42,151 nt of DNA. Source: Bacteroidota bacterium. GTDB taxonomy: Bacteria; Bacteroidota; Bacteroidia; M30B66. A program made the translations under genes and the position numbers. How positions within the stretch are numbered: the stretch's first letter is position 1; every line of letters begins with the position of its first letter. The DNA lies in NCBI GenBank assembly GCA_027490225.1, contig JAIXYK010000056.1:1-42151 (forward strand), written 5' to 3'. This document shows positions 17,723-28,111 of the stretch, piece after piece. The notes below the pieces were generated by a model. It was not told where the DNA came from. It made no database searches and saw only the letters and a list, made by a program, of their open reading frames with translations.

Positions 17723-19828
17723 ATGAGTCACGATCTAAAATATACGAGAAATATCGGTATTGCCGCTCACATTGATGCGGGTAAAACAACAACTACCGAA
17801 AGGATTTTATACTATACAGGTGTAAATCACAAAATTGGAGAAGTACATGATGGTGCAGCTACAATGGATTGGATGGTACAAGAACAAGAGCGTGGAATAA
17901 CAATTACTTCTGCTGCTACAACTTGTTTTTGGAACTACAGAGATAACAAATACAAATTAAATATTATTGACACTCCTGGTCACGTTGATTTTACTGTAGA
18001 AGTTAACAGATCGCTTCGCGTTTTGGATGGTTTAGTTTTCTTGTTTTCTGCTGTTGATGGTGTTGAACCTCAATCAGAAACAAATTGGAGACTAGCTAAC
18101 AATTACAATGTAACTCGTTTGGGTTTCGTTAATAAAATGGACCGTCAGGGAGCTGATTTTCTTGCAGTAGTAAAGCAAGTGAAAGAAGTTCTTGGAGGTA
18201 ATCCTATTCCTTTGCAGTTACCAATTGGTGCAGAAGAAACTTTCAGAGGTGTTGTTGATTTAATCAACTTCAGAGGAATTGAGTGGAATGAAGCTGATAA
18301 AGGAATGACTTTTAACGAAGTTCCTATTCCTGCTGATATGCTTGAAGAAGCTACGGAATGGAGAGGAAAACTTTTAGAAGCTATAGCTGAATTTGATGAT
18401 AGTCTGATGGAAAAATTTTTCGAAGACCCTGAATCAATTACTGAAAGAGAAATTTTAACAGCTTTAAGACAAGCATGTGTAACAAATAAAATTGTTCCTA
18501 TGGTTTGTGGTACAGCTTTTAAAAATAAAGGTGTTCAAACAATGCTAGATTTAGTAATGGAGTTAATGCCAAGTCCATTAGATAAAGAAAGCATCAAAGG
18601 TACAAATCCTGACACAGGAGAAGAAGTTTTACGTAAACCAGACCCTAAAGGTCCATTTACTGCACTAGCTTTTAAGATTGCAACAGATCCTTTCGTTGGT
18701 CGTTTGTGTTTCTTTCGTGCATACACTGGAAGATTGGATGCAGGTTCTTACGTATTGAATACAAGAAGCGGAAACAAAGAACGTATTTCTCGTATTTTCC
18801 AAATGCATGCAAATAAGCAAAATGCAATTGAGTACATCGAAGCAGGAGATATTGGAGCTGCTGTAGGATTTAAAGATATCAAAACAGGAGATACTCTTTG
18901 TGATGAAAAAAATCCAATTGTTTTAGAAGCAATGAATTTCCCTGATCCGGTTATTGGTGTTGCTATTGAGCCTAAAACTCAAGCTGACGTAGATAAATTA
19001 GGAATGGCGTTAAGCAAATTGGCAGAAGAGGATCCTACATTCAAAGTGAAAACTGATGAGGATTCAGGACAAACTATTATTTCTGGAATGGGTGAGCTTC
19101 ACTTAGAAATTATCCTAGACCGTTTAAAAAGAGAATTTAAAGTAGAATGTAATCAAGGAGCTCCTCAGGTTAACTATAAAGAAACAATTGTTGGAAGCAT
19201 CACACATAGAGAAGTTTATAAAAAGCAATCTGGTGGTCGCGGTAAATTTGCTGATATTGTAGTTACAATTTCACCTGCAGATGAAGGAAAAGAAGGATTA
19301 CAATTCGTAAATGAAGTTGTAGGAGGTAACATTCCTCGTGAATATATACCATCGGTGGAGAAAGGATTCAAAAGTGCCATGCAAAATGGTGTTCTAGCAG
19401 GATATGCAATGGATAGTTTGAAAGTTACACTTTCTGATGGTTCATATCACGCTGTTGACTCTGATTCACTTTCATTTGAAATTTGTGCTAGATCAGCTTT
19501 CCGTGAAGCATTGCCAAAAGCTAAACCTATTTTGTTAGAACCAATTATGAAAGTGGAGGTTCTTACACCTGAAGATTACATGGGAGATATTATTGGAGAT
19601 TTGAACAAACGAAGAGGTCAATTAGAAGGAATGGATAGCCGTGCTGGTGCACAAGTTATTAGAGCAAAAGTTCCTTTGAGTGAAATGTTTGGTTATGTTA
19701 CAACTTTAAGAACAATATCTTCAGGAAGAGCAACATCTACAATGGAACCATCGCATTATGCAGAAGCACCTAAAAATGTATCTGAGGAAGTAATCGCGAA
19801 AGCAAAAGGAAAAACAGCAAAAGCATAA
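17723..19828 (+). CDS. fusA: Elongation factor G
   Basis: The translocation GTPase of 701 residues. G1 [12 protein letters not shown] (about 15-26), G3 DTPGHVDF and G4 NKMDR mark the GTPase domain; domains II-V follow ([14 protein letters not shown] in [17 protein letters not shown] in V). Length and motifs fit canonical EF-G. It is followed 18 nt later by rpsJ. The tuf gene normally found between fusA and rpsJ in proteobacteria is absent, which merges the str and S10 operons. Confidence 0.98.
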   Translation: MSHDLKYTRNIGIAAHIDAGKTTTTERILYYTGVNHKIGEVHDGAATMDWMVQEQERGITITSAATTCFWNYRDNKYKLNIIDTPGHVDFTVEVNRSLRVLDGLVFLFSAVDGVEPQSETNWRLANNYNVTRLGFVNKMDRQGADFLAVVKQVKEVLGGNPIPLQLPIGAEETFRGVVDLINFRGIEWNEADKGMTFNEVPIPADMLEEATEWRGKLLEAIAEFDDSLMEKFFEDPESITEREILTALRQACVTNKIVPMVCGTAFKNKGVQTMLDLVMELMPSPLDKESIKGTNPDTGEEVLRKPDPKGPFTALAFKIATDPFVGRLCFFRAYTGRLDAGSYVLNTRSGNKERISRIFQMHANKQNAIEYIEAGDIGAAVGFKDIKTGDTLCDEKNPIVLEAMNFPDPVIGVAIEPKTQADVDKLGMALSKLAEEDPTFKVKTDEDSGQTIISGMGELHLEIILDRLKREFKVECNQGAPQVNYKETIVGSITHREVYKKQSGGRGKFADIVVTISPADEGKEGLQFVNEVVGGNIPREYIPSVEKGFKSAMQNGVLAGYAMDSLKVTLSDGSYHAVDSDSLSFEICARSAFREALPKAKPILLEPIMKVEVLTPEDYMGDIIGDLNKRRGQLEGMDSRAGAQVIRAKVPLSEMFGYVTTLRTISSGRATSTMEPSHYAEAPKNVSEEVIAKAKGKTAKA

Positions 19829-19846
19829 ACGTTCTTTATTCATATC

Positions 19847-20152
19847 ATGAGCCAAAAAATCAGGATTAAATTAAAATCTTACGACTATAACTTAGTTGAT
19901 AAGTCGGCAGAAAAAATTGTGAAAACAGTTAAATCTACTGGAGCTGTTGTTAGTGGACCAATTCCATTACCAACAAACAAAAAAATCTACACTGTTTTAC
20001 GTTCACCGCACGTAAATAAGAAAGCTAGAGAGCAATTTCAGTTGTGTTCTTACAAAAGAATGCTCGATATCTACTCTACAACTTCAAAAACTGTAGATGC
20101 ATTAATGAAACTTGAACTTCCAAGTGGTGTTGAAGTAGAAATTAAAGTTTAG
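19847..20152 (+). CDS. rpsJ: 30S ribosomal protein S10
   Basis: A small subunit head protein, 101 residues. It also acts as NusE in antitermination complexes in other bacteria. The N-terminal [19 protein letters not shown] and the loop [20 protein letters not shown] identify it. This tip loop is the site of tetracycline-class resistance changes elsewhere; nothing odd is seen here. It follows fusA by 18 nt. Confidence 0.98.
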   Translation: MSQKIRIKLKSYDYNLVDKSAEKIVKTVKSTGAVVSGPIPLPTNKKIYTVLRSPHVNKKAREQFQLCSYKRMLDIYSTTSKTVDALMKLELPSGVEVEIKV

Positions 20153-20190
20153 TTTCAAAAAACATAAAATTGAATTTTTAACAAAGTAAA

Positions 20191-20808
20191 ATGTCAGGTA
20201 TAATAGGAAAAAAAATCGGAATGACGAGCATCTACAGTGCCGCTGGTAAGAACATACCATGCACAATTATAGAAGCTGGTCCTTGTGTAGTAACACAAGT
20301 AAAAACCATCGAAAAAGATGGTTATAGCGCTGTTCAACTGGCGTTTGATGAAAAGAAAGACAAACATACTTCATCAGCAATGAAAGGGCACTTTGAGAAA
20401 GCTCAAACTACCCCAAAAAGGAAAATAGTTGAATTCAAGTTTTTCAGTGAAGAAAAAACACTTGGACAAACAGTAACAGTTGATTTATTCACTGAAGGCG
20501 AGTTTGTTGATGTTATTGGAACTTCAAAAGGAAAAGGTTTTCAAGGAGTTGTAAAACGCCACGGATTTAGTGGTGTTGGTATGGCTACTCACGGTCAGCA
20601 CAACAGATTGCGTGCGCCAGGTTCTCTAGGAGCTTCATCTTACCCATCACGTGTATTCAAAGGAATGCGCATGGCAGGAAGAACTGGAGGTTCCAGAGTG
20701 AAAATTCAGAATTTAGAAGTATTAAGAGTTTTACCAGAACAGAATCTAATAGTGATTCAAGGCGCAGTGCCGGGTCCTAAAGGTTCTTTTGTAATGATTG
20801 AAAAGTAA
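20191..20808 (+). CDS. rplC: 50S ribosomal protein L3
   Basis: An early 50S assembly protein reaching the peptidyl transferase centre, 205 residues. The N-terminal [13 protein letters not shown] and the loop [20 protein letters not shown] identify it. Where E. coli has GQNQ, including the Gln methylated by PrmB, this protein has GASS, so that modification is not expected here. The gap to rplD is 2 nt. Confidence 0.97.
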   Translation: MSGIIGKKIGMTSIYSAAGKNIPCTIIEAGPCVVTQVKTIEKDGYSAVQLAFDEKKDKHTSSAMKGHFEKAQTTPKRKIVEFKFFSEEKTLGQTVTVDLFTEGEFVDVIGTSKGKGFQGVVKRHGFSGVGMATHGQHNRLRAPGSLGASSYPSRVFKGMRMAGRTGGSRVKIQNLEVLRVLPEQNLIVIQGAVPGPKGSFVMIEK

Positions 20809-20810
20809 CC

Positions 20811-21443
20811 ATGGAACTAGCAATATTTAATTCCAACGGTCAAGAGACCGGACGTAAATTGAAACTAAACAGTGATATTTACGGCATAGAACCTAATGAT
20901 CATGCTATTTACTTAGATGTAAAGCAGATATTAGCAAATCGCAGACAAGGAACGCACAAATCTAAAGAAAGAGCAGAAATCAATCACTCTACCAGAAAGA
21001 TAAAACGTCAAAAAGGTACAGGTGGAGCTCGTGCAGGAAGTATCAAATCACCGTTATTTGTAGGTGGTGGTAGAATTTTCGGACCGAAACCTCGTGATTA
21101 CAGTTTTAGATTGAATAAAAAAGTTAAGCAATTAGCAAGAAAATCAGCTCTTTCCTACAAAGCTATTGAAAATGGAATTGTTGTAGTCGAAGGCTTTAAC
21201 TTTGAAAAACCATCTACTAAAGGATTCAATACAATCCTAGATAATCTTAAAATTTCAGGAACAAAAACATTAGTAATCATTCCAGAATTGAATGAAAATG
21301 TTTATCTATCTTCAAGAAATATACAGAAAAGTAAAGTAGTCGTAGCTGCAGAAATCAATACATACGACATCTTGAATGCAAAGAATATTGTTCTTTTTGA
21401 AAATTCTTTAAAAACTATTGAAAACCTCTTAACACAAAACTAA
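20811..21443 (+). CDS. rplD: 50S ribosomal protein L4
   Basis: A 50S exit-tunnel protein, 210 residues. The extended loop ([20 protein letters not shown]) that lines the tunnel and is the site of macrolide-resistance changes in other species is intact. In E. coli L4 represses the S10 operon through a leader hairpin and stimulates termination; I see no obvious equivalent before rpsJ. It starts 2 nt after rplC and ends 2 nt before rplW. Confidence 0.97.
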   Translation: MELAIFNSNGQETGRKLKLNSDIYGIEPNDHAIYLDVKQILANRRQGTHKSKERAEINHSTRKIKRQKGTGGARAGSIKSPLFVGGGRIFGPKPRDYSFRLNKKVKQLARKSALSYKAIENGIVVVEGFNFEKPSTKGFNTILDNLKISGTKTLVIIPELNENVYLSSRNIQKSKVVVAAEINTYDILNAKNIVLFENSLKTIENLLTQN

Positions 21444-21445
21444 TT

Positions 21446-21736
21446 ATGAGTATCATCATCAACCCAATAATCACGGAAAAGATGAGCGGTATAACTGAGA
21501 AGTTAAATCGCTACGGTTTTGTTGTGCGTACTGAGGCAAATAAAATCCAAATTAAAAATGCCGTTGAAAAATTGTACGGAGTACGCGTTGAAAACGTAAG
21601 GACAATGAAATACATCGGTAAAGTTAAATCTCGTAACACGAAAAATGGAATCAATACTGGACTAGTAGGACGTTGCAAAAAAGCAGTCGTTGAATTAGCG
21701 AAAGGAGATACTATTGATCTTTACGGTAACGTATAA
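21446..21736 (+). CDS. rplW: 50S ribosomal protein L23
   Basis: A 96-residue protein at the tunnel exit, the docking site for trigger factor and SRP. The start [12 protein letters not shown] and the RRNA-contact segment [19 protein letters not shown] identify it. The extended loop [19 protein letters not shown] is of ordinary length. Tightly packed: 2 nt from rplD and 5 nt to rplB. Confidence 0.97.
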   Translation: MSIIINPIITEKMSGITEKLNRYGFVVRTEANKIQIKNAVEKLYGVRVENVRTMKYIGKVKSRNTKNGINTGLVGRCKKAVVELAKGDTIDLYGNV

Positions 21737-21741
21737 TTATC

Positions 21742-22566
21742 ATGGCACTAAGGAAATTTAACCCAATCACACCAGGTACTCGCTTCAAAGTAGCAGATAC
21801 CTATCAGGATGTTACTACACGTGAGCCTGAAAAAACGCTTCTTGTTAAACAAAAAAAATCAGGAGGTAGAAATCATAGTGGTAAGATGACCATGCGTTAT
21901 TTAGGCGGAGGTCATAAACAAAGATATCGTATTATCGATTTCAAAAGAGATAAGCAAGATGTTCCAGCAATCGTAAAAACTATTGAATATGATCCAAACA
22001 GATCAGCAAGAATAGCTTTACTTCAATATGCGGACGGTGAAAAAAGATATATTATTGCTCCTCAAGGACTAGAAGTTGGACACGAAATTAAGTCAGGTGC
22101 TCAAGCTGTAGTTGAACCAGGAAATGCTATGTTCTTAAAAGACATTCCATTAGGTACAACAATTCACCATATAGAGTTGAAGCCTGGACAAGGAGCTAAT
22201 TTAGTGCGCAGTGCGGGTGTTTCTGCCCAACTTCAAGCTAAAGATGGCAAGTATGTAATTGTAAGACTTCCTTCGGGAGAAACAAGAATGATTTTAGGCA
22301 CTTGTATGGCTGTTATCGGAAGTGTTTCAAACCCTGACCACAGACTAGTAGTTTCTGGTAAAGCTGGAAGAAGCAGATGGTTCGGTCGTAGACCAAGAAA
22401 TAGAGGTGTTTCAATGAACCCGGTAGATCACCCTATGGGTGGTGGTGAAGGGCGTGCTTCTGGAGGTCACCCTAGAAGTAGAAAAGGTATCCCTTCAAAA
22501 GGATATAAAACTCGTGCACCTAAGAACGCTAGTACAAAATACATCATAGAGCGTCGTAAAAAATAA
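21742..22566 (+). CDS. rplB: 50S ribosomal protein L2
   Basis: A 274-residue 23S rRNA-binding protein needed for subunit association and peptidyl transfer. The basic N-terminal segment ([20 protein letters not shown]) and the C-terminal [13 protein letters not shown] identify it. The His equivalent to E. coli His229 (VDHP) is retained; the second His of E. coli HPHGGG is Met. Full length with no anomalies. Confidence 0.98.
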   Translation: MALRKFNPITPGTRFKVADTYQDVTTREPEKTLLVKQKKSGGRNHSGKMTMRYLGGGHKQRYRIIDFKRDKQDVPAIVKTIEYDPNRSARIALLQYADGEKRYIIAPQGLEVGHEIKSGAQAVVEPGNAMFLKDIPLGTTIHHIELKPGQGANLVRSAGVSAQLQAKDGKYVIVRLPSGETRMILGTCMAVIGSVSNPDHRLVVSGKAGRSRWFGRRPRNRGVSMNPVDHPMGGGEGRASGGHPRSRKGIPSKGYKTRAPKNASTKYIIERRKK

Positions 22567-22594
22567 TTTGTTCAACCCTGAGAAAATATAAAAA

Positions 22595-22876
22595 ATGAGC
22601 CGTTCACTAAAAAAAGGACCATTCATCGACTACAAATTGGAGAAAAAAGTTCTCCAAATGGCTGATTCGGGCAAAAAATCTGTAATCAAAACCTGGGCGA
22701 GACGCTCAATGATATCGCCAGATTTCGTTGGACAAACAATAGCTGTGCATAATGGGAATAAATTTATTCCTGTTTACGTAACTGAAAACATGGTAGGTCA
22801 CAAACTGGGAGAATTTTCTCCTACAAGAACCTTCCGCGGACATGCTGGAAACAGAAAAGACAAAGGAAAAAGATAA
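22595..22876 (+). CDS. rpsS: 30S ribosomal protein S19
   Basis: A 30S head protein contacting S13, 93 residues. It opens with the near-universal [11 protein letters not shown] and shows [13 protein letters not shown] and the [16 protein letters not shown] block. Gap of 28 nt from rplB and 27 nt to rplV. Confidence 0.98.
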   Translation: MSRSLKKGPFIDYKLEKKVLQMADSGKKSVIKTWARRSMISPDFVGQTIAVHNGNKFIPVYVTENMVGHKLGEFSPTRTFRGHAGNRKDKGKR

Positions 22877-22903
22877 TTTAACGTTCTTTATACAAAAAAT
22901 AAA

Positions 22904-23311
22904 ATGGGAGCCAGAAAAAAACTCCGTGCAGATGCAATGAAAGCTGAAAGAAAACAGATAGCATTTGCCAAATTAAACGATTGCCCTACATCTCCAAGAA
23001 AAATGAGATTAGTTGCAGACTTAGTAAGAGGTGTTGAAATAGATAAAGCATTATCTATCTTGAAATTTACTAACAAGGATGCTGCTGGCAGATTAGAAAA
23101 ACTTCTACTTTCAGCAATTGCCAATTGGCAAGCTAAAAATGATGGATTACGTCTTGAAGATAGCAATGTCTACATAAAAGAAATTTCTGTTGATGGCGGT
23201 AGAATGCTTAAAAGATTAAGACCTGCTCCTCAAGGAAGAGGTTACAGAGTTCGTAAGAGATCTAATCACGTTACTCTAATCTTAGATTCTAAACCAATAG
23301 TTATCAATTAA
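22904..23311 (+). CDS. rplV: 50S ribosomal protein L22
   Basis: A 135-residue protein whose beta-hairpin reaches the exit tunnel. [17 protein letters not shown] near residue 27-43 and the C-terminal hairpin [20 protein letters not shown] identify it. It is longer than E. coli L22 (110) because of a basic N-terminal extension ([18 protein letters not shown]). It is followed by rpsC after 18 nt. Confidence 0.97.
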   Translation: MGARKKLRADAMKAERKQIAFAKLNDCPTSPRKMRLVADLVRGVEIDKALSILKFTNKDAAGRLEKLLLSAIANWQAKNDGLRLEDSNVYIKEISVDGGRMLKRLRPAPQGRGYRVRKRSNHVTLILDSKPIVIN

Positions 23312-23329
23312 TTCTGTCATAAAAAAAAC

Positions 23330-24073
23330 ATGGGACAAAAAGCAAATCCAATTGGTCTTCGTTTAGGCATCGTTAGAGGATGGGATTCTAACTGGTACGG
23401 AGGAAGAAATTTTACAGATAAACTTGTAGAAGATCACAAAATAAGAAAATACTTGAGTGCTCGCTTAACAAAAGCAGGTGTTTCAAAAATCATTATTGAA
23501 AGAACTTTAAAATTAGTTACTGTAACTATAAATACTGCCAGACCAGGAATTATTATTGGTAAAGGTGGTCAAGAAGTTGATAAACTTAAAGAAGAGCTTA
23601 AAAAACTAACTAAAAAGGAAGTTCAAATTAACATCTTCGAAATTAAAAGACCAGAATTAGACGCAAGATTAGTTGCAGATGGCATAGCTAGACAAATTGA
23701 AGGAAGAATCTCTTTTAGAAGGGCTTTAAAAACGGCAATTTCAACTACAATGCGCATGGGAGCAGAAGGAATAAAGTGCAAGGTTTCAGGTCGCTTAGGT
23801 GGTGCGGAAATGGCACGTACTGAAGGTTACAAAGATGGAAGAACACCTCTTCATACCTTGAGAGCTGATATTGATTACGCTTTATCAGAGGCACACACTA
23901 CATATGGTAGAATAGGAATCAAAGTTTGGATTTGTAAAGGTGAAATCTATGGCAAAAGAGATTTATCTCCAAATATTGGTATGCCTACACAAAAATCAAC
24001 AGGAGAAAGATCAAATCAACCTCCAAATGATCGCGATAGAGATCGTGGAAGAGGTAGAAAAAGAGGAAAATAA
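23330..24073 (+). CDS. rpsC: 30S ribosomal protein S3
   Basis: The mRNA-entry protein of the 30S, 247 residues. It has the N-terminal [13 protein letters not shown], a KH domain with loop [13 protein letters not shown] and the C-terminal domain [26 protein letters not shown] (helicase-like Arg residues kept). The last ~20 residues form an Arg/Asp/Gly tail ([14 protein letters not shown]) longer than in E. coli (233 residues). It is the last gene before a strong intrinsic terminator, which is unusual because rplP normally follows directly. Confidence 0.97.
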   Translation: MGQKANPIGLRLGIVRGWDSNWYGGRNFTDKLVEDHKIRKYLSARLTKAGVSKIIIERTLKLVTVTINTARPGIIIGKGGQEVDKLKEELKKLTKKEVQINIFEIKRPELDARLVADGIARQIEGRISFRRALKTAISTTMRMGAEGIKCKVSGRLGGAEMARTEGYKDGRTPLHTLRADIDYALSEAHTTYGRIGIKVWICKGEIYGKRDLSPNIGMPTQKSTGERSNQPPNDRDRDRGRGRKRGK

Positions 24074-24079
24074 AAAAAT

Positions 24080-24106
24080 AGGGAGGCTTTAACTCCCTTT
24101 TTTTTT
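24080..24106 (+). terminator. Rho-independent terminator between rpsC and rplP
   Basis: GGGAG (24081-24085), a 7-nt loop and CTCCC (24093-24097), followed by nine T residues; an A/T pair extends the stem and an A tract before it could pair with the T tract, so it may also work on the other strand. It starts 7 nt after the rpsC stop. Confidence 0.88.
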
Positions 24107-24178
24107 GAGACGTACCAAGGTATACAGCCAAAATTAAATTAAAACAAGAAAAACGTTGAAATTTTTTTCATTCTCTTG

Positions 24179-24208
24179 TTGGAAATATAAAACAAGTTTA
24201 TATCTTTG
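24179..24208 (+). promoter_or_regulatory. Second ribosomal promoter, upstream of rplP
   Basis: TTG (24179-24181), a 19-nt spacer and TATCTTTG (24201-24208), then GC-rich CCGTCCCC. The -33, the -7, a 9-nt spacer block AAACAAGTT (24190-24198) and the position of a TCCC run all coincide with the rpsL promoter. The leader to the rplP ATG is about 70 nt. Confidence 0.85.
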
Positions 24209-24282
24209 CCGTCCCCAAAATAGCACTATTAAAAGTGTAGAATAAAGGAAAATCATTAATATAACACGATAATTCAAATACA

Positions 24283-24711
24283 ATGTTACAGCCGAAACGT
24301 ACCAAGTACAGGAAGCAGCACAAAATGAAAATGAAGGGCAACGCAACTCGTGGTCATGAGTTAGCATTTGGCTCTTTTGGAATAAAAGCAATGGAAGGTG
24401 TCTGGATGACTGCCCGTCAAATTGAAGCTGCACGTATTGCTGTAACGCGTTACATGAAACGTGAAGGTCAAATTTGGATTAGAATTTTTCCAGATAAGCC
24501 AATCACCAAAAAACCAGCTGAAGTAAGGATGGGTAAGGGTAAAGGAGCTCCAGAACTTTGGGTTGCTGTTGTAAAGCCTGGAACTATCATCTTTGAAGCC
24601 GAAGGAGTTACTATGGAAGTTGCAAAAGAAGCATTAAGATTAGCTGCACAAAAATTACCAGTTACTACGAAGTTTATTGTAAGAAGAGATTACGTAGAAG
24701 CAAACGCATAA
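24283..24711 (+). CDS. rplP: 50S ribosomal protein L16
   Basis: A protein of the 50S near the A site, 142 residues. The N-terminal [41 protein letters not shown] and the [17 protein letters not shown] block identify it. It is the first gene of the second ribosomal transcript, 209 nt after rpsC, whereas all other gaps in the cluster are under 40 nt. rpmC follows by 4 nt. Confidence 0.98.
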   Translation: MLQPKRTKYRKQHKMKMKGNATRGHELAFGSFGIKAMEGVWMTARQIEAARIAVTRYMKREGQIWIRIFPDKPITKKPAEVRMGKGKGAPELWVAVVKPGTIIFEAEGVTMEVAKEALRLAAQKLPVTTKFIVRRDYVEANA

Positions 24712-24715
24712 TAAA

Positions 24716-24916
24716 ATGAAACAAGAATCACTAAAAGAGCTTTCACTAAGCGAACTAAATGATAAATTAGTTGAACAACAACAACAATTATCTAAGCTTG
24801 TGTTCAATCATAATGTATCAAGCATTGAAAATCCAATGTTAATTCGTCACACACGCAGAGGTATTGCCAGGTTAAAAACTGAGTTATCAAATCGTAATAA
24901 TCTAGTTACTGCTTAA
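24716..24916 (+). CDS. rpmC: 50S ribosomal protein L29
   Basis: A small helical-hairpin protein at the tunnel exit, 66 residues. [20 protein letters not shown] in the first helix and [15 protein letters not shown] in the second fit the family. Gaps of 4 and 10 nt to its neighbours support co-translation. Confidence 0.95.
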   Translation: MKQESLKELSLSELNDKLVEQQQQLSKLVFNHNVSSIENPMLIRHTRRGIARLKTELSNRNNLVTA

Positions 24917-24926
24917 ATATTGTAAA

Positions 24927-25190
24927 ATGGAAGCAATTGAAAGAAATCTTAGGAAAGAAAGAGTTGGCACTGTAAAAAGTAATAAAATGGATAAAACCAT
25001 TGTAATTACAGTAGAGCGCAAAGTTAAACATCCTAAATATGGTAAATTCGTAAAGAAAACAACCAAATTTACAGCTCATGATGAAAAAAATGAATGTGGA
25101 TTAGGCGATACTGTTAAAATAATGGAAACACGTCCCATCAGCAAAAATAAGCGTTGGAGATTAGTTGAAGTTGTAGAAAAAGCCAAATAA
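24927..25190 (+). CDS. rpsQ: 30S ribosomal protein S17
   Basis: A 16S rRNA-binding OB-fold protein, 87 residues. [19 protein letters not shown], the [18 protein letters not shown] segment and [20 protein letters not shown] identify it. It is followed by rplN after 17 nt. Confidence 0.97.
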   Translation: MEAIERNLRKERVGTVKSNKMDKTIVITVERKVKHPKYGKFVKKTTKFTAHDEKNECGLGDTVKIMETRPISKNKRWRLVEVVEKAK

Positions 25191-25207
25191 TAATAAAAAA
25201 CTAATCA

Positions 25208-25576
25208 ATGTTACAACAAGAATCTAGGATGTTAGTTGCCGATAATAGCGGAGCAAAGGAAGTACTTTGTATTCGTGTTTTAGGTGGAACTAAGAAAAGA
25301 TATGCTTCAGTAGGCGATAAAGTAGTAGTTACTATTAAACATGCACTTCCTTCAGGAAATGCAAAAAAGGGAACTGTATCAAAAGCTGTAGTAGTAAGAA
25401 CAAAAAAAGAATTAAGAAGAGCAGATGGTTCGTACATTAGATTTGATGACAACGCTGTAGTTCTACTAAATAATAACGATGAATTAAGAGGAACTAGAAT
25501 ATTTGGTCCTGTTGCGCGAGAACTTCGCGAAAAACAATTCATGAAAATCGTTTCATTAGCACCAGAAGTGCTTTAA
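25208..25576 (+). CDS. rplN: 50S ribosomal protein L14
   Basis: A subunit-interface protein, 122 residues, matching the universal length. [19 protein letters not shown] at the start, the basic loop [19 protein letters not shown] and the end [23 protein letters not shown] identify it. This surface is where the silencing factor RsfS docks in other bacteria. The gap to rplX is 4 nt. Confidence 0.98.
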   Translation: MLQQESRMLVADNSGAKEVLCIRVLGGTKKRYASVGDKVVVTIKHALPSGNAKKGTVSKAVVVRTKKELRRADGSYIRFDDNAVVLLNNNDELRGTRIFGPVARELREKQFMKIVSLAPEVL

Positions 25577-25580
25577 AAAA

Positions 25581-25904
25581 ATGAATATGAAACTGCACAT
25601 TAAAAAAGGAGATAACGTAATTGTTTTGGCTGGAGATTCCAAAGGTAAAACTGGAGAAATCAGAGAAATAAATACTAAAAAAATGCGCGCTATCGTAACA
25701 GGCGTAAATTTTATATCAAAACATGAGAAAGCGAGTTCCAAAAACCCGCAGGGAGGTATTGTTAAGCAAGAAGGCCCTATTCACATCTCAAATTTGATGA
25801 TTATTGATCCAAAATCTAAAAAACCTAGCAGAACAGGCAGAAAAGATGATGGTTCAGGTAAATTGGTTCGTTACGCTAAAAAATCCGGGGAGGTAATTAA
25901 ATAA
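25581..25904 (+). CDS. rplX: 50S ribosomal protein L24
   Basis: An assembly-initiator protein, 107 residues, with a KOW motif near the start ([20 protein letters not shown]). Two in-frame ATGs are possible, 25581 and 25587; the second (MKLHIKKGD) would give 105 residues and fits the family as well. The stop overlaps the rplE start by one base (TAATG). Confidence 0.95.
   Translation: MNMKLHIKKGDNVIVLAGDSKGKTGEIREINTKKMRAIVTGVNFISKHEKASSKNPQGGIVKQEGPIHISNLMIIDPKSKKPSRTGRKDDGSGKLVRYAKKSGEVIK
25887..25893 (+). promoter_or_regulatory. Shine-Dalgarno-like sequence before rplE
   Basis: GGGGAGG lies 10 nt before the rplE ATG, inside the last codons of rplX. It is the only strong Shine-Dalgarno match I noticed among the ribosomal genes in this window. 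It could be chance, since the bases encode Ser-Gly-Glu-Val. Confidence 0.35.
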
Positions 25905-26461
25905 TGAGCTACAATCCTAACTTAAAGGTTAAATACCAAACTGAAATCGTTGGTGCATTGCAAAACGAATTCAGTTACAAAAGCAAAATGCAGGTTCCAA
26001 AATTGGAAAAAATCTGTATTAACCAAGGAATTGGTGCTGCTGTTTCAGACAAAAAAATGATTGAATCAGCTATTGTCGAAATGACTACAATAGTTGGTCA
26101 AAAGGCAGTTGCAACAAAATCTAAGAAAGATATTTCAAATTTCAAACTCAGAAAAGGTGTTCCAATTGGTGTAAGAGTTACATTGAGAGGTGATAAAATG
26201 TATGAGTTTTTAGAAAGACTAATTAATGTTGCACTACCGCGTATCCGTGATTTTCGTGGAATTAACGACAAAGGCTTTGATGGAAATGGAAACTACACAC
26301 TAGGTGTTACTGAGCAGATAATTTTTCCTGAAATCAACATTGATAAAGTTTCAAAAATTATGGGTATGGATATTACTTTTGTAACAAACGCTCCTACCGA
26401 CAAAGAAGCATATTCTCTTTTGAAAGAATTTGGTTTACCTTTTAAAAACATGAAAAAATAA
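25904..26461 (+). CDS. rplE: 50S ribosomal protein L5
   Basis: The 5S rRNA-binding protein, 185 residues. The segments [35 protein letters not shown] and [21 protein letters not shown] identify it. It is coupled to rplX by a one-base stop/start overlap, with a purine-rich GGGGAGG upstream. rpsN follows by 6 nt. Confidence 0.98.
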   Translation: MSYNPNLKVKYQTEIVGALQNEFSYKSKMQVPKLEKICINQGIGAAVSDKKMIESAIVEMTTIVGQKAVATKSKKDISNFKLRKGVPIGVRVTLRGDKMYEFLERLINVALPRIRDFRGINDKGFDGNGNYTLGVTEQIIFPEINIDKVSKIMGMDITFVTNAPTDKEAYSLLKEFGLPFKNMKK

Positions 26462-26467
26462 AGCAAG

Positions 26468-26737
26468 ATGGCTAAAGAAAGCATGAAAGCTCGTGAAGTA
26501 AAACGAGCAAAATTAGTCGCCAAATTCGCAGTTAAAAGAGCAGCATTAAAGGCAGCAGGAGATTCAACTGGTTTACAAAAATTACCGAAAAATTCTTCGA
26601 AAATTAGACTTCGTAACCGTTGCAAATTAACTGGTAGACCAAGAGGATATATTCGTCAGTTTGGATTGTCAAGAATCACTTTTAGAGAGATGGCGCTTGA
26701 TGGGAAAATCCCAGGTATAACAAAAGCAAGCTGGTAA
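26468..26737 (+). CDS. rpsN: 30S ribosomal protein S14, zinc-free type
   Basis: A 30S head protein of 89 residues. [21 protein letters not shown] is the signature; only a single Cys remains and the CxxC pairs of the zinc-binding short form are absent, so this is the C-minus type, somewhat shorter than the 101-residue E. coli form. Gaps of 6 and 22 nt to its neighbours. Confidence 0.97.
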   Translation: MAKESMKAREVKRAKLVAKFAVKRAALKAAGDSTGLQKLPKNSSKIRLRNRCKLTGRPRGYIRQFGLSRITFREMALDGKIPGITKASW

Positions 26738-26759
26738 TAACAATATAATAAATAAAATC

Positions 26760-27164
26760 ATGACTGATCCAATAGCAGATTACTTGACGAGACTAAGAAA
26801 TGCAATTTCTGCAAATCACCGTATAGTAGAAATTTCTGCATCTAAAATCAAAAAGGAATTAACGAAAATTCTTTTTGAGAAAGGTTATATTTTAAGCTAC
26901 AAATTTGAAGATCCCAAAGAAGGTGATCCTCAAGGTTTGATCAAAATAGCTCTTAAATACAACCCGGTAAGTAAAATTTCAGCTATTAATGAGTTGACTA
27001 GAGTTTCTAAACCTGGTCTAAGAAAATATTCACATGCTGAAAACCTTCCTCGTGTTTTAAATGGTTTGGGTATCGCAATCGTTTCAACTTCCAAAGGAGT
27101 AATGACTGATAAAGAGGCAAGAAGAGAAAATGTTGGTGGCGAGATTCTTTGCTACATAAATTAA
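26760..27164 (+). CDS. rpsH: 30S ribosomal protein S8
   Basis: A 16S rRNA central-domain protein, 134 residues. [16 protein letters not shown] at the start, and the C-terminal [20 protein letters not shown] with GGEILCYIN, are canonical. In E. coli S8 represses the spc operon at rplE; the S8-binding hairpin was not found by eye here. rplF follows by 12 nt. Confidence 0.98.
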   Translation: MTDPIADYLTRLRNAISANHRIVEISASKIKKELTKILFEKGYILSYKFEDPKEGDPQGLIKIALKYNPVSKISAINELTRVSKPGLRKYSHAENLPRVLNGLGIAIVSTSKGVMTDKEARRENVGGEILCYIN

Positions 27165-27176
27165 TTATTTGAAAAA

Positions 27177-27734
27177 ATGTCAAGAATAGGAAAATTACCA
27201 ATTGTACTCCCAGGATCTGTTACATTTACTGTAACACCAGAGAACGTTGTTCATGTTAAAGGTCCTTTAGGAGAACTTACTCAAACAGTTGACAATAGAA
27301 TACAGTTTGACCAAAGTGATAATACAGTTACTCTTGTTAGAACAGGAGAAGACAAAGACCAAAGATCAAAGCATGGTTTGTATAGATCATTGATTAATAA
27401 TATGATCAAAGGTGTTTCTGAAGGCTTTACAACTGAACAAGAATTGGTTGGTGTAGGTTACAGAGCGTCAAATACAGGACAACTATTGGAATTATCATTA
27501 GGTTATTCACACAATTTAGTTTTTGAAATACCGAATGAGATTAAAGTAGAAACTAAAACTGAAAGAGGAAAAAACCCTATTATTATCATGAAATCAATTG
27601 ATAAGCAATTGTTAGGAATGGTAGCAGCTAAGATTCGTTCTTTCAGAGTTCCTGAGCCTTACAAAGGTAAAGGTATTAAGTTTACAAATGAAGTTTTAAG
27701 AAGAAAAGCTGGAAAATCAGCAGGTAAAAAATAA
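27177..27734 (+). CDS. rplF: 50S ribosomal protein L6
   Basis: A protein near the factor-binding site of the 50S, 185 residues with two repeated domains. [11 protein letters not shown] at the start, the [12 protein letters not shown] segment and the C-terminal [22 protein letters not shown], typical of L6, identify it. The tail is Lys-rich. rplR follows by 14 nt. Confidence 0.98.
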   Translation: MSRIGKLPIVLPGSVTFTVTPENVVHVKGPLGELTQTVDNRIQFDQSDNTVTLVRTGEDKDQRSKHGLYRSLINNMIKGVSEGFTTEQELVGVGYRASNTGQLLELSLGYSHNLVFEIPNEIKVETKTERGKNPIIIMKSIDKQLLGMVAAKIRSFRVPEPYKGKGIKFTNEVLRRKAGKSAGKK

Positions 27735-27748
27735 GATATAAGGAAATC

Positions 27749-28105
27749 ATGCCTATCACAAAAGAATTTAGAAGAGCAAGAATTAAAAAACGCGTCCGCA
27801 AAGTTGTTACGGGTGATGCGTCGGCTCCAAGACTTAGTGTTTTTAGAAGTAATAGGGACATCTATGTTCAAATTATTGATGACAACCAAGGTCACACAAT
27901 AGTATCCGCATCTTCAGCAGAAGCAGGTATTGAATCCAAAAAAGTTAATAAAATTGAAAAAGCTATTCTTGTAGGTAAGTCAATTGCTGAGAAAGCGATT
28001 GCAGCTGGAATATCTCAAGTAAGATTTGATAGAAATGGTTACTTATATCACGGAAGAGTAAAGTCTTTAGCTGAAGGAGCGCGTGAAGGAGGACTTAAAT
28101 TTTAA
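27749..28105 (+). CDS. rplR: 50S ribosomal protein L18
   Basis: The 5S rRNA-binding protein, 118 residues. The Arg-rich N-terminus ([13 protein letters not shown]), [19 protein letters not shown] and the terminal REGGLKF identify it. rpsE follows by 6 nt. Confidence 0.98.
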   Translation: MPITKEFRRARIKKRVRKVVTGDASAPRLSVFRSNRDIYVQIIDDNQGHTIVSASSAEAGIESKKVNKIEKAILVGKSIAEKAIAAGISQVRFDRNGYLYHGRVKSLAEGAREGGLKF

Positions 28106-28111
28106 CGAACT

